From Antilocapra americana (Eukaryota; Chordata; Mammalia; Artiodactyla; Antilocapridae), in contig ML660203.1 of the NCBI GenBank assembly GCA_007570785.1, positions 9,711,524 through 9,775,523 on the forward strand: a DNA stretch of 64,000 nt, read 5' to 3'. Of the stretch, positions 33,041-43,861 are shown in pieces. Each line of letters opens with the position of its first letter. Within the stretch, counting starts at the first letter, position 1. The position numbers were made by a program, and so were the translations under genes. Under the pieces are notes generated by a model. That model had not been told where the DNA came from, searched no databases, and worked only from the letters and a program-made list of their open reading frames with translations.

Positions 33041-33203
33041 CTACAGTATAGCACAGGGAACTCTACTCAATACTTTGTAAGCACCTAATGGGAAAGAAAT
33101 CTAAGAAAGAATATATATATATGAACAACTGATTCATTATACTGTATAGAAGAAACTAATACAACACTGCAAATTAACTATATTATAATAAATTTTTTTA
33201 AAA
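33041..33203 (+). mobile_element. cetartiodactyl L1 3' fragment with TSD
   Basis: 'gtatagcacagggaactcta' to 'ctatattataataaattttt' is the L1 3' UTR end. Flanks 'aaattaaattttgtg' (33026-33040) and 'aaattaagctttgtg' (33204-33218) differ at two bases. Confidence 0.85.
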
Positions 33204-33404
33204 AAATTAAGCTTTGTGGCTTTCTTGGATGGCACTATCTTGCAGACAATGAATCATTAAGTTTTTAATAGAACTTCTGATTAAACCTAATATATATTCA
33301 TAATGGCTCAAGAAAATACACTAGGTAATTACACAGGTAAAGTGTTTTTGCCAACATGATCCATAGACATATGAGACACATGATCTAAAATAGTTGTAGA
33401 TCTA

Positions 33405-34090
33405 GTTACTAAAGATTTAAAAATCAATGGTATTTGTATATACCAACAATAAAGACTTAAAAACTATTATAATGGCAAAATAAAAAGATCTAATTCACAG
33501 CAGAAAGAATTATAAAGTAATTAGGAATACATTTAAGTAATTATGAGGATTTACATGAAAAAAGCTATAAACTCCAGTGAGAGGCATAAAAAAAACTTAA
33601 ATAAGTGGAAAGACAAGCTATTTTTCCTGAGGCAAGAATTATTATGTTTAAAAAAATTTCCCCCAGATTAATGTATAAATTCAACATGATCTCCATATGA
33701 ATCCCAATGTAATTTTATGTTATTTTTTGGTAAATTGCCTCTGAGCTTCATTTGAGAAAAACTGTGAGAACACTAAAAAAATATCGAAAGGGAATTCTCC
33801 GGTGGACCACTGGTTAAGACTTGGAGCTCTCACTGCCAGGCGCCTGGGTCTGATCCCTGCTCAGGGAATTAAAATCCCACAAGCCAAAACAAAAACAAAA
33901 AGGAAAATATTGAAAAATAAGAATAATAAGGGAAATACAGCCTATGAGATATTAAAATGTATTATAAAGCTACATTAATTTTAATTATGTGGTACTCAAA
34001 CCAGAAAGGTCAGTAGAACCAAATAAAGTCTGAAAAAATAAACTCATAATATATAAGAATTTTCAGTATAACAAAGACGACAGTATTTCA
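33405..34090 (+). mobile_element. old L1M ORF2-region fragment, sense, split by CHR SINE
   Basis: 'tttgtatataccaacaataa', 'aattaggaatacatttaagt', 'caacatgatctccatatgaa' then, past the SINE, 'tattataaagctacattaat' and 'atgtggtactcaaaccagaa' follow ORF2 order. Heavily mutated. Confidence 0.75.
33790..33903 (+). repeat. short CHR-type SINE with 12-bp TSD
   Basis: 'ggaattctccggtggaccac' to 'aaaacaaaaacaaaaagg'. 'aaaatatcgaaa' (33778-33789) and 'aaaatattgaaa' (33904-33915). Confidence 0.9.
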
Positions 34091-35005
34091 TGAAGCCTAG
34101 TGGAAGTGTTGTGGGGGGTGTAAAGATGAAAAAGATGCAGCATCCAATCTAAAAGGAAGGTTGAGATAAGAGCACAACTTTTAATACAATAAAAGGTGGG
34201 GGGTTAAGTGGCATAAGGGACATATAATTAAGGAACTATATAAATTCAAAGGCAGGAGAAAAGAGTCTTGGTCAGGTCTGCCAAGATGTGAATGTTGGAC
34301 CTCGCTCTATGTCCCAAAGATTGTCAGCTCACCCTGGTTGTGCAATGTCATCCAGAATTAGGCCAATGTGGGCGCCTTAGAGGCTACTCTACACTTAACA
34401 CTTGTAAGTCATTTCATTAGACTTGCCTCAGAAGTTCTGGTGGGGTAATCCCAAGAGTCCTCTTCTGTTGTCTTGCTGGATTTTCTCAAGCAAGTCCATT
34501 CTGCTTGACCCCTGAGTCTGAGCAGTCCCTTCCTTCTTTTAACTCCCGTCCCTCCAGGGTCATTTAAGCAACTGCCTGTTTTTGCTTCATTACTATGTTA
34601 TGATGATTATTCTTAAAAACCCTTTTGACATCTGCAAGTCTTTAGAGTCACTCAATAGGCCAGTCTGAGCCAATGTCCTGGAACATGTTTATCTCCTCTT
34701 CCTTCACAGCCAGTGGAGCAGAATAACTTTGATGGGATAGAATGGTCGTGCTGTCCTGAGGCCAGATGTGGTGTAGTCACGTGGATCTGGAGAAGGCATA
34801 CATGCAGATAGCACTCCAGTCCTCCTTGAGCAAGTAGTTTATCTTTCTCTGAATGTTTCTCCAAGGGTCTCCTGGGCATCTTTTTTATTAGAATCACCTT
34901 AAGAAACTGTTAAAGATTCCCCCGGTCCCACTTCAGTTCTTCAAGTTAGGACTTCAGAATCTAGGTCCTTAAAGCTTCTTTCTCACAAGTTTCTCTGTAC
35001 ACTGT
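34091..35005. other. 0.9 kb mostly unassigned; possible MER5-like scrap at 34886-34985
   Basis: No gene recognised. 'ttagaatcaccttaagaaac' with 'gacttcagaatctaggtcct' resembles a MER5-type hAT remnant. The reverse-strand frame 34652-34897 has no domain I recognise. Confidence 0.35.
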
Positions 35006-35848
35006 GTGAGTTTAGTTGCTAAGTCATGTCCGACTCTTTGTGACCCCATGCCCTGCAACACACCGGGCTTCCCTGTCCTTCACTATCTCCCAGAGTTTGC
35101 TCAAACTCATGTCCATTGAAATGGTGATGCCATACAACCATCTCATCCTCTGTCATCCCCTTCTCCTGCCTTCAATCTTTCCCAGCATTAGGCTCTTTTC
35201 CAATGTGTCAGCTGTTTGCATCAGGTGGTCAAAGTATTGAAGCTTCAGTTTCAGCATCAGTCCTTCCAATGAATATTCAGGACTGATTTCCTTTAGGATT
35301 GACTGGTTTGATCTCCTTGCAGTCCTTGGGACTCTCAAGAGTCTTCTCCAGCACCACGGTTTGAAAATATCAATTCATTGGTGTCCAGCCTTCTTTATGG
35401 TCCAATTCTCACATCCATACATGATTACTGGAAAAACCATAGCTTTGAGTATATGGACCTTTGTTGGCAAAGTAAAGTCTTTGCTTTTTTAATAGGCTGT
35501 CTAAGTTTGCCATAGCTTTCCTTTTGTCTTTTAATTTCGTGGCTACAGTCACCATCTGCAGTGATTTTAGAGTCCAAGGGAAAAAAAAGTCTGTCACTGC
35601 TTCTACCTTTTCCCCTATTTGCCATGAAGTGATGGGACTGGATGCCATAACCTTAGTTCTTTGAATGTTGAGTGTTAAGCCAGCCTTTTCACTCTCCTTT
35701 CACCTTCATCAAGAGGCTCTTTAGTTCCTCTTTGCTTTCTGTCATTAGAGTGCTATCATCTTCATATCTGAGGTTGTTGATATTTCTCCCAGAAATCTTG
35801 ATTCCAGCTGTGATTCATCCAGCCTGTCATTTTGCACGATGTACTATG

Positions 35849-35966
35849 TTATGCTATTGTTATTGGTCACTCAGTCGTGTCTGACTTTTTGTGCCCACCA
35901 GGCTCCTCTGTCCATGGGGTTTCTCCAGGCAAAAATACTGGAATGGGTTACCATTCCCTTCTCCAG
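35849..35966 (-). repeat. truncated Bov-tA SINE nested in BovB, 11-bp TSD
   Basis: 'cactcagtcgtgtctgactt' to 'ccattcccttctccag'. 'gatgtactatg' (35838-35848) and 'gatgtactctg' (35967-35977) are the duplicated BovB host bases. Confidence 0.9.
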
Positions 35967-36190
35967 GATGTACTCTGCATACATTTAAATAAACAGGGTG
36001 ACAATATACAGCCTTGTCGTACTCCTTGTCCAATTTTGAACCAGTCAGTTGTTCCATGTAAGGTTCTGTTGTTTCTTGACCCACATATAGGTTTCTCAGG
36101 AGACAGGTAAGGTGGTACCTTACCCATCCCTTTAAGAATTTTTCAGTTTGTTTGTGACCCACACAGTTGAAGGCTTTGCACAGTCAATGA

Positions 36191-36353
36191 CTAACAGAAG
36201 CAGAAGAGATTAAGAAATGGTGGCAAGAATACACAGAAGAACTGTACAAAGAAGTTCTTAATGACCCAGTTAACCATGATGATGTGGTCACTCACCGAGA
36301 GCCAGACATCCTGGAGTGTGAAGTCAAGTGGGCTTTAGGAATCATTACCTAGT
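36191..36353 (+). repeat. inverted BovB fragment inside antisense BovB
   Basis: Reads in the sense direction ('ctaacagaagcagaagagat' to 'gggctttaggaatcattacc') and is roughly the reverse complement of 36757-36917 in the same element. Flanked by 'agtcaatga' (36182-36190) and 'agtcagtga' (36354-36362), so it looks like an insertion with a short duplication. Confidence 0.85.
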
Positions 36354-37287
36354 AGTCAGTGAAGCAGAATTAGATGTCTTTCTACAATTTCCTTGCCTTC
36401 TCTATGATCCAATGAATGTTGACATTTTGATCTCTAGTTCCTCTGCCTTTTCTAAATCCAGCTTGTTCATCTGGAAGTTCTCGGTTCACATACTGCTGAA
36501 GCGTAGCTTGAAGGATTTTGAGCATAACCTTACTAGTATGTGAAATGAGCACAACTGTTCAATAGTTTGAACATCCTTTGATTCTGCCCTTCTTTGGGAT
36601 GGAATGAAAACTGATCTTTTCCAGTCCTGTGGCCACTGCTGAGTTTTCCAAATTTGCTGGCATATTGAGTGTAGCACTTTAACAGCATCATCTTTTAGGA
36701 CTTGAAATAGCACAGCTGCAATTCCATCACCTCCACTAGCTTTGTTTGGAGTAATGCTTCCTAAGGCCCACTTGACTTCACACTCCAAGATGTCTGGCTC
36801 TCGGTGAGTGACCACACCATCATGGTTATCTTGGTCATTAAGACCTTTTTGGTATAGTTCTTCTTTGTATTCTTGCCACCTCTTCTTAATCTCTGCTGCC
36901 TCTGTTAGGTTCTTACCATTTCTACCCTTTATCACGCTCATCCATGCACGAATTGTTTCCTTGATATCTCCAATATTCTTGAAGAGACCTCTAGTCTTTC
37001 TCATTCTATTTTTCCTTCTACTTCTTTGCATTTTGTACTTCAAGGCCAAACTTGCCTGTTACTCCATGTATCTCTTGACTTCTTACTTTTGCATTTCAAT
37101 CCCCTATGATGAAAAGGACATCATTTTCTGATGTTAGTTCTAGAAGGTCTTGTAGGTCTTCACAGAAGCATTTAACTTCAGTTTCTTTGGCATCAGTGGT
37201 TGCAGCATAGACATGCATTACTATGATGTTGAATGGTTTGCCTTGAAAATGAACAGAGATCATTCTGTCGTTTTTGAGCTTCCATCA

Positions 37288-37427
37288 AGTACTGCATTTC
37301 AAAATCTTTTGTTGACTGTGAGGGCTACTCCGTTTATTATAAGGGATTCTTGCCCACAGTACTGCATTTCAAAATATTTGTTGACTATGAGGGCTACTCC
37401 ATTCCTTCTGAGGGATTGTTGCCCACA
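37288..37427 (-). repeat. 70-bp tandem duplication, two copies
   Basis: 'agtactgcatttcaaaat' starts at 37288 and again at 37358; both units end 'ttgcccaca'. The copies differ at several sites. Period 70 is not a multiple of 3, so it breaks the endonuclease reading frame. Confidence 0.9.
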
Positions 37428-38098
37428 GAAGTAGATGTAATGAGTTACCTGAATTAAATCTGCCCATTCCCGTCCATTTTAGTTCACTGATTCCTAAGAT
37501 GTCGATGTTCACTCTTGCCATCTCCTGCTTGACCACTTCCAATTTATTTAATTCATGGACCAAACATTCCAGGTTCCTATGCAATATTGTTCTTTACAGC
37601 ATTGGGCTTTACTTTCACCACCAGACACATCCACAACTGAGCTTCATTTCCATTTTGACCCAGCCACTTCATTCTTTCTGGAGCTATTAGTAACTGCCCT
37701 CCTTTCTTCATCAGCACACTGAACACCTTCTGAGCTGGAGGGCTCATGTTCCTGTGTCATATAGTTTTACTTTTTCATACTGTTCATGTTAATGGGATTC
37801 TCACAGCAAGACTACTGGAGTGGTTTGCCTTTCCCTCCTCCAGTGGACCACATTTTATCAGAACTCTTCACTATGACTTGTCCATCTTGGGTGGCCCTGC
37901 ACAGCATGGCTTATAGCTTCATTGCGTTACACAAGCCCCTTTGCCATGACAAGGCTGTGATGCATGAATGGGCTCTGCACACTAAGCCTTCTAAAATGAC
38001 CCCTTCTCTGTCTCTAGTTTTGGAGTTGCTCAATCTCATAAATAGTGTCCTCGAAACAATGGTTCTTAGCAACGTTACCTGTTTTTAAAAAGGTACTT

Positions 38099-38211
38099 CA
38101 GGGAATTCCCTGGAAGTTCAGTGGTCTTTTGCTGTCAAGGGCACGGGTTCAGGTTCTCTTAGTCGGGGAACTAAGATCCCACAAACCAAGAGGCATGATA
38201 GGACCCTCCCT
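38099..38211 (+). repeat. short CHR-type SINE with 12-bp TSD
   Basis: 'gggaattccctggaagttca' and 'tcggggaactaagatcccac'. 'aaaaaggtactt' (38087-38098) and 'aaaaaggcactt' (38212-38223). Confidence 0.9.
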
Positions 38212-38466
38212 AAAAAGGCACTTCCCAAACTCTGAATCCTAAATCTCACTGGAAGATACCTAAGGCCTGGGCTATTTACTAGTCATAGATCATAGCAGTT
38301 ATAACTTCATTCTCAGCAGACTTTTTTTCAATTCCTTTCCTCTTTGTAGCCTATCATTCCCAACCCACCTTCTTTAAGGATTCATAGCCTGTAACCAGAC
38401 ATTTCCTAAGATTAAAAACTGAAATCCTGGAGGTACAGAGTCTCTATATCCTCAAGCCCTGTTTCA

Positions 38467-38620
38467 GTTTTTTTTTTTAAACTTTTTATTCTGTTTCAAG
38501 ATAAAGCCAATTCACAATGTTGTGACAGGTTCAGATGAAGAGTGAAGGGACCTAACCATACATACACAGGTACCCATTCTCCCCCCAAATCCCCTTCTAT
38601 CCAGGCTGCCACATCCATTC
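38467..38620 (-). mobile_element. cetartiodactyl L1 3' UTR fragment, antisense
   Basis: Poly(T) then 'aaactttttattctgtttca', 'ttcacaatgttgtgacaggt' and 'atccaggctgccacat', the reverse of an L1 3' end. Confidence 0.7.
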
Positions 38621-38639
38621 TTTCTTTAAAATGTGCCCT

Positions 38640-39720
38640 GCTTCTTTCTTCCCATTCCTTCTGCCATACCCTAGAGACCTTACTACCAGAATTAGGCTCA
38701 TATATAGCCTCTTGTTAGCCTATATACCAGTCTTCCCTCTCTCAAATCTTTCCCACACACTTACCCCCTCCCCATCCCATCACTGCCACTCAAAAGCCTG
38801 AAAGGACTCTTGATATCAAACTATATCAGGTCTAAACTCCTCTGTTTATTTTCTAGGCCCTTTTCAATCTATCCCAATTTGCTTTATTAGACTTAATGTC
38901 CCATATGCTTTCCATTTACTGCCCATAAACATGTACTGCTTATTTCAGCTCATGGACCAGATTCATCTCAGTGTTCCCAGAACATGCTATAAGAAGGCAG
39001 GGAAGGGGTTCACTAAATGTGAGTTGATGGACTCAATAGTTGGCATTTGGATACCTTTCAGTGTCCTCCATTTTTGTATTTTATATTTAAATCCCATAAC
39101 TCCTTCAAGTTTCACACTCTGTTGAAGATTTCCCCAGTTTCTTCAGTTCTTATAATCTCTATATTTTTTGGAGGAAAAAATCAAGACAGGAAGGAAGAAA
39201 GGGAAAAAGCGAAGGATCGAGGAAGAAAAATCCCCCAACAACAAGAATAGGCTTTAGAAGTTGCAAAAGCAAAAGGAAGAGTAGGAAAAGTTTACAGTCT
39301 GATCGTTCCCACTCTGAAGTTTTTTAAGGAACAGCTCAGTCAGGCAGTATTAATTGACTTTCTGTAGTGCCATATCACCTGTATCACTCTGTTCAGAACA
39401 CACATACTGGTAGTATTGCTTGCTAAGTGTTTCAGAGGCATTCTTTCTGCCTCCCACAAGTTAGTTCAAGAGTCATTTCTTCCTGCTTCCCTGATCCTCC
39501 ATATTGAGCTAAATGCTTCCTCTGCATGCTCCATGACAGTCTGTGTTTATCGCTAACTCAGTACCTTACATTGAAAGTGCCTGTTTGTGAGTCTGACTCA
39601 CCTTTAGACTGTGAGTTTCATGAGAGAAGGTCCAGACTTATTTGTCTTTGTATTCTCTATGTCTTTTATAGGTATGTGTAGATCCTGTACAAGATGCAAC
39701 ACAAATGACATCTGAAGTAA
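38640..39720 (+). repeat. L2 fragments
   Basis: 'aaaagcctgaaaggactctt', 'ctaggcccttttcaatctat' (about 38790-38880), 'tcctgcttccctgatcctcc' (39480) and 'agactgtgagtttcatgaga' (39606) are conserved L2 3' words in correct order, strongly diverged and with unassigned sequence between. Confidence 0.5.
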
Positions 39721-40064
39721 CTAAGCTGTACATGTTGGAGAGTGAGGACCATATATTATACTTCTTGTCTTTATATTCTGAATAACCAGTTCAGTGCTTA
39801 TGTGTTCAGAAAAAGCTTGTTAACACTAACTGTTCTGCTCTCTGTTCCTCTCACTGTTCACACCTACCACTACCCTTGCTCATCAAATCCTAATAACTGA
39901 GCATTTAGTAAGTACTCAATAGACTCTTATTCACTGAAATTTATGCTGATTGTTACTGTGAGAGAGAAATGATAAAGTCATTAATTATATTTCTATTTAG
40001 AAACTCTATTGCAGACTCTAATTATTTAAATAAATTCTGCCTCTTTTTCATACTTTCAGGGGAT

Positions 40065-40262
40065 AGGCCAGGTAAAATTAGATTTGAATCTTGGCTCTGC
40101 AAATGCACTGGCTATTTGATCTTCGTTAGCACCTTTGAGGGCCTTAAATTAAAAATGGGGATAACTTACCTATTCTGTAGGATCACATAAGGATTGAATG
40201 TGATAATATATACAAGATGTCCTAGCACCATACTTGGCACATAACAAGCATCAGCTAAAGTC
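40065..40262 (-). repeat. MIR SINE, antisense
   Basis: 'gatttgaatcttggctctgc', 'ttaaaaatggggataactta', 'cataaggattgaatgtgata', 'cacataacaagcatcagcta'. Confidence 0.8.
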
Positions 40263-40663
40263 AGCTCTTGCTTCTTGATCTCCTTCCTCAAGAGGGCAAG
40301 AGGTATAGCACAAGGAACTATATTCAATATCTTATAATAAATCATAATGGAAAAGAAAAAACACAAATAACAAATGTTAATGAGTACATGAAGAAAAGGG
40401 AACCCTTGTAAACTGTTGGTGGGAATGTAAATTGTTACAGTCACTGTGGAAAACAGTATGGAGATTTCTCAAATAACTAAAAACAGAACTACTATATGAT
40501 TTAGCAATTCCACCCCTGGGTGTATATCTGAAAAAAAACAAACAAACCTAGTTTGAAAGGATACGTGCACCCAAGTGCAGCATTATGTGAAACTGCTAAG
40601 ATAAGGAAGCAACCTAAGCATACATCAGCAATAGATGACTGGATAAGGAAGATGTGGTGCATA

Positions 40664-40682
40664 TATATATATATATATATAC

Positions 40683-40739
<57 letters not shown>
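40664..40739 (+). repeat. (TA)n-(CA)n compound microsatellite
   Basis: 'tatata' runs with 'catata' interruptions for about 54 bp, then about 11 CA units. Inside the L1 region where an '[10 protein letters not shown]'-like sequence is expected, so it grew from the L1's own 'atatatata'. Confidence 0.95.
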
Positions 40740-41455
40740 AATGGAATACTACTCAGCCATAAAAAAAGAATTAAATTTTTTCATTTGTAACAACATGGAT
40801 GGATTTGGAGGGTATTCTGTTAAGTGAAATAAGTCAGATAAAGAAAGAAAAATACTGTATGATATCACTTATATGCAGAATCTAAAAAAATAAACTAGTG
40901 AACATAACAAAAGAGAAACTGACCCACAGATAGAGAACAAACTACTGGTTTTCGTAGGAAGGGGGAGCAATACTACAGGGGGAGGGAGTACTATAGAGGT
41001 AAGAGGTACAAACTGGATGAATCTAGAGCCTATTGGACAGAACGAAGTTAAGTCAGAAAGAGAAAAACAAATATATATTAACGCATATATACAGAATCTA
41101 GAAAAATGGTACTGAGGAACCTATTTGAAGGGCAGCAATGGAGACACCGACATACAGAAGAGACTTGTGGGCACAGTGAGAGAAGGAGAGAGTGGGATGA
41201 ATTGAGAGAAAAACATTAAAACATATACATTGCCATATGTAAAACAGATAGCAAGTGGGAATCTGCTGTATGATGCAGAGTTCAAACTGGGTGATCTGTG
41301 ACAACCTAGAGGGGTGGAACGGGGTGGGAGGTGGGAGGGAAATTCAAGAGGCAGGGGACATATGTATACCTATGACTGATTCATGCTGATGTATGGCAAA
41401 AACCAACACAATACCGTAAAGCAATTATCCTCCAATTAAAAATAAACAAATAGGG

Positions 41456-41612
41456 ACTTTCCTGGTGGTCCAGTGGCTAAGACTCTAAGCGCCCAATGCA
41501 GGGGCCTGGGTTCAGTTCCTGGTCAGGGAACTAGATCCCACATGCCACAGTGAAGGAAGATCCTGTGTGCCATACCCAGGGAAGCCAAATAAATAAATAA
41601 TAAAAATAATAA
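41456..41612 (+). repeat. CHR-type SINE
   Basis: 'ggactttcctggtggtccag', 'tggtcagggaactagatccc' and an 'aaataaataaataat' tail. Confidence 0.92.
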
Positions 41613-41708
41613 AGCACTCAAGTAAGTGGAAAAAATAAGTAAGCTGTAAGGATATATTGTACAATATATGGAATATAGCTAATATTTTCTAACAACTATA
41701 AAAAAAAG

Positions 41709-42182
41709 AAGGCAAGAGGGTCATTTGAGTCACCTCTTTCCACATAGTATCCAGTGGATTATATGGCATTATCTAGTTTAGCCTGAGGTTAAACTTCCTG
41801 TTCTCACAGTACCTGTTCCACAGGAGCTATTAGTCTATGTCTATATATATTTGAGTGTGTAATATGCATGTACTTGGGAGTGTGTGTATGGAGGTCTAAA
41901 TAGCTGCTGCTATGTGTACATCTGTGTAAAGGAGCCACAGGTTTCTAACTATGCTCACATTTGATTTGAGAAACTTCAGAGGTTTAAATTAAAATTGTTG
42001 AATTGGGCACATTCTCCTTTCCTCATGCTGCTTTCACCTCCACCAATGTGATTTCCCCTGTTAAATGATAGCATAGTGAGAAGTACCAGGGATTAAGTTA
42101 GAGTGAGCAGATTCCATTACCAACATCTAAAAGCAACTGGAGGAATGCTCACCCAAATTATCCAGTTATAAAACTCACATAT
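41709..42182. other. unassigned stretch
   Basis: No gene or repeat family recognised; some 'tgtgtgta' simple sequence near 41880. Confidence 0.3.
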
Positions 42183-42194
42183 TGCTATAGCTCA

Positions 42195-42424
42195 TGTGTG
42201 TATGCTAAGTCACTTCAGCTGTGTCTGACTCTTTGCAACCCCATGGACTGTAGTCTGCCAGGCTCCTTTGTTCATGGAATTCTCCAGGCAAGAATACCGG
42301 GGTGGGTTGTCATGCTTTCCTCCAGGGGATCTTCCCTACCCAGGGATCAAACCCAAACCTGCGTCTCTTATGTCTCCTGCATTGGCAGACAGGTTCTTTA
42401 CTACTAGCACCACCTGGGAAGCCC
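42195..42424 (-). repeat. Bov-tA SINE, antisense, with 12-bp TSD
   Basis: 'tgctatagctca' (42183-42194) and 'tgctacagctca' (42425-42436) flank an antisense Bov-tA with a 15-bp extra segment near 42355. Confidence 0.92.
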
Positions 42425-42436
42425 TGCTACAGCTCA

Positions 42437-43399
42437 GTAATGGGAAAATGTTGAAGGGTAATACCACTTTGCTTCAGTGGGACTGGATGAAGGTAGGAAG
42501 CAAAGGGATATTATCTCTAACCTCTCAATTTTGGGTGGAAATTGGGAAGAGGAAAATTTATAAGGCATACCAAGTAACCTTAGTGAGTGGTTCCAAACAT
42601 CACATTCTGTTTGCAGCCTCTCTTACTCTGGTATGAGGTCTATGGTATTTCCCCCAGCTAAAACGCTAAAGCAAACTTCCATGCTAACAATTTCCACCCC
42701 TCTAGATAATTGTCAACTATCTCCATAATCATTAGGAAAGTCTGAAAATATTTTCCAAAACAAAGTTAATTTTAATTAACATATTTTAAAAAAAGTATGT
42801 CAGAGAGTTACAGCTGCGGCAATGACTGACTAACGAGGCTGTGACTGACTAACGAGGCTCTTATTGACAAACCTCTTGCTGAGAACAATTAGAAAAGCTG
42901 GAAAAACTATTACTTTTAAAACACTAATTTGAAGGCATTAAAGAGCTACCAAAGCAGTGAGAATTTGCTGATCCAAGACCTGAAAGAAAAGAAAAGCCCC
43001 CCAAAAGTGAGCCTGATGTTTGGGGAAACTTTACCCTGAAGATAATTACTGTCTCTGAAAACGAAGGCAGCACTGAGAAGCTGAAAAGAGTTTTCAGCAA
43101 TTTCCCAGTCAGGAATGGCAAGAAAAAAATTATACAACAGAACCGGAAAAGGAGGAAGGGCCCTGAAAACACCCAGGCTTCTAACTGGGACCAAGAGGCA
43201 CTTCACACTTGGAATAGGATGAACTGGAAATAGACCAGTCCTCAGGACTGAAGCCCAGTTTTGAATTTCTTAGACATTTATTAGATAAAGGTATTCATCC
43301 CATAGGCCATCAGCTTGACAAAAAAAGTAAGTCTTCTCTGGATGTAGAAAATGTATGGAACCTCAAATTATCTCTAGACTTCAGCAGACTTATGAAGAA
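42437..43399. other. unassigned stretch with an 18-bp direct repeat
   Basis: 'tgactgactaacgaggct' occurs at 42823-42840 and 42842-42859. The reverse-strand frames 42924-43206 show no domain I recognise. Confidence 0.35.
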
Positions 43400-43485
43400 A
43401 CTAACAAGGTGGGTCTAAGATTTTTATGGAAATTCAAAGGATTTAGGACCTAGAACAACCAAAACAATTTTGAAAAGAGAATAAC

Positions 43486-43861
43486 TTTTTGTTTCGATGG
43501 TGAATGGAACTGTTTCCATAATTTCTCTTTCTGTTTTCTCATTGTTAGTGTATAGGAATGCCAGGGATTTCTGTGTGTTGATTTTGTATCCTGAAACTTT
43601 GCTATATTCACAGATTAGCTCTAGTAATTTTCTAGTAGAGTCTTTAGGGTTTTCAATATAGAGGATCATGTCATCTGCAAACAGAGAGAGTTTTACTTCT
43701 TCTTTTCCAATCAGGATTCCTTTGATTTCTTTATCTGCTCTGATTGCTGTGGCCAAGACTTCCAAAACTATGTTGGAAAGTAGTGGTGAGAGTGGGCACC
43801 CTTGTCTTGTTCCTGACTTCAGGGGGAATGCTTTCAGTTTTTCACCACTGAGGATAAAGAC
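43486..43861 (-). pseudogene. L1 ORF2 reverse-transcriptase fragment (inverted 5' part)
   Basis: The reverse-strand frame starting at 43765 encodes '[16 protein letters not shown]', holding the FADD catalytic motif of the L1 reverse transcriptase, and continues to '[10 protein letters not shown]'. The downstream part of that frame runs out of the element into the host L1. Confidence 0.9.

Larger units (their letters stand above)
35006..37975 (-). mobile_element. near full-length BovB LINE, antisense, with three internal rearrangements
   Basis: Runs from the 3' terminus ('gtttagttgctaagtcatgt') through the RT region, the APE-type endonuclease region (37080-37600) and into BovB 5' sequence ('ggtggccctgcacagcatgg'). 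Internal changes: a Bov-tA (35849-35966), a + oriented BovB fragment (36191-36353) and a 70-bp tandem duplication (37288-37427). The largest coding remnant is the reverse-strand frame 36486-37049 ('LTEAAEIKKRWQEY' through 'FHILVRLCSKSFK'). Not active. Confidence 0.93.
40300..41708 (+). mobile_element. composite L1 3' end, sense
   Basis: L1 ORF2 C-terminal and 3' UTR words from 'ttggtgggaatgtaaattgt' through 'ggaatactactcagccataa'; a second L1 3' end from about 41008 to 41452; then L1 tail 41620-41708. A short repeat 'ggcaagagg' at the left edge (40290s) and right edge (41710s) may be the TSD. A TA/CA microsatellite and a CHR SINE lie inside. Confidence 0.75.

Noticed and set aside
37288..37427. 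Repeat-spacer pattern as a CRISPR-like array
   Set aside because: Only two head-to-tail 70-bp units with no spacers, inside a LINE in a mammalian genome.
40501..40762. Frames with 'CVCVCVYIYIYI' on both strands
   Set aside because: Direct translation of the TA/CA microsatellite.
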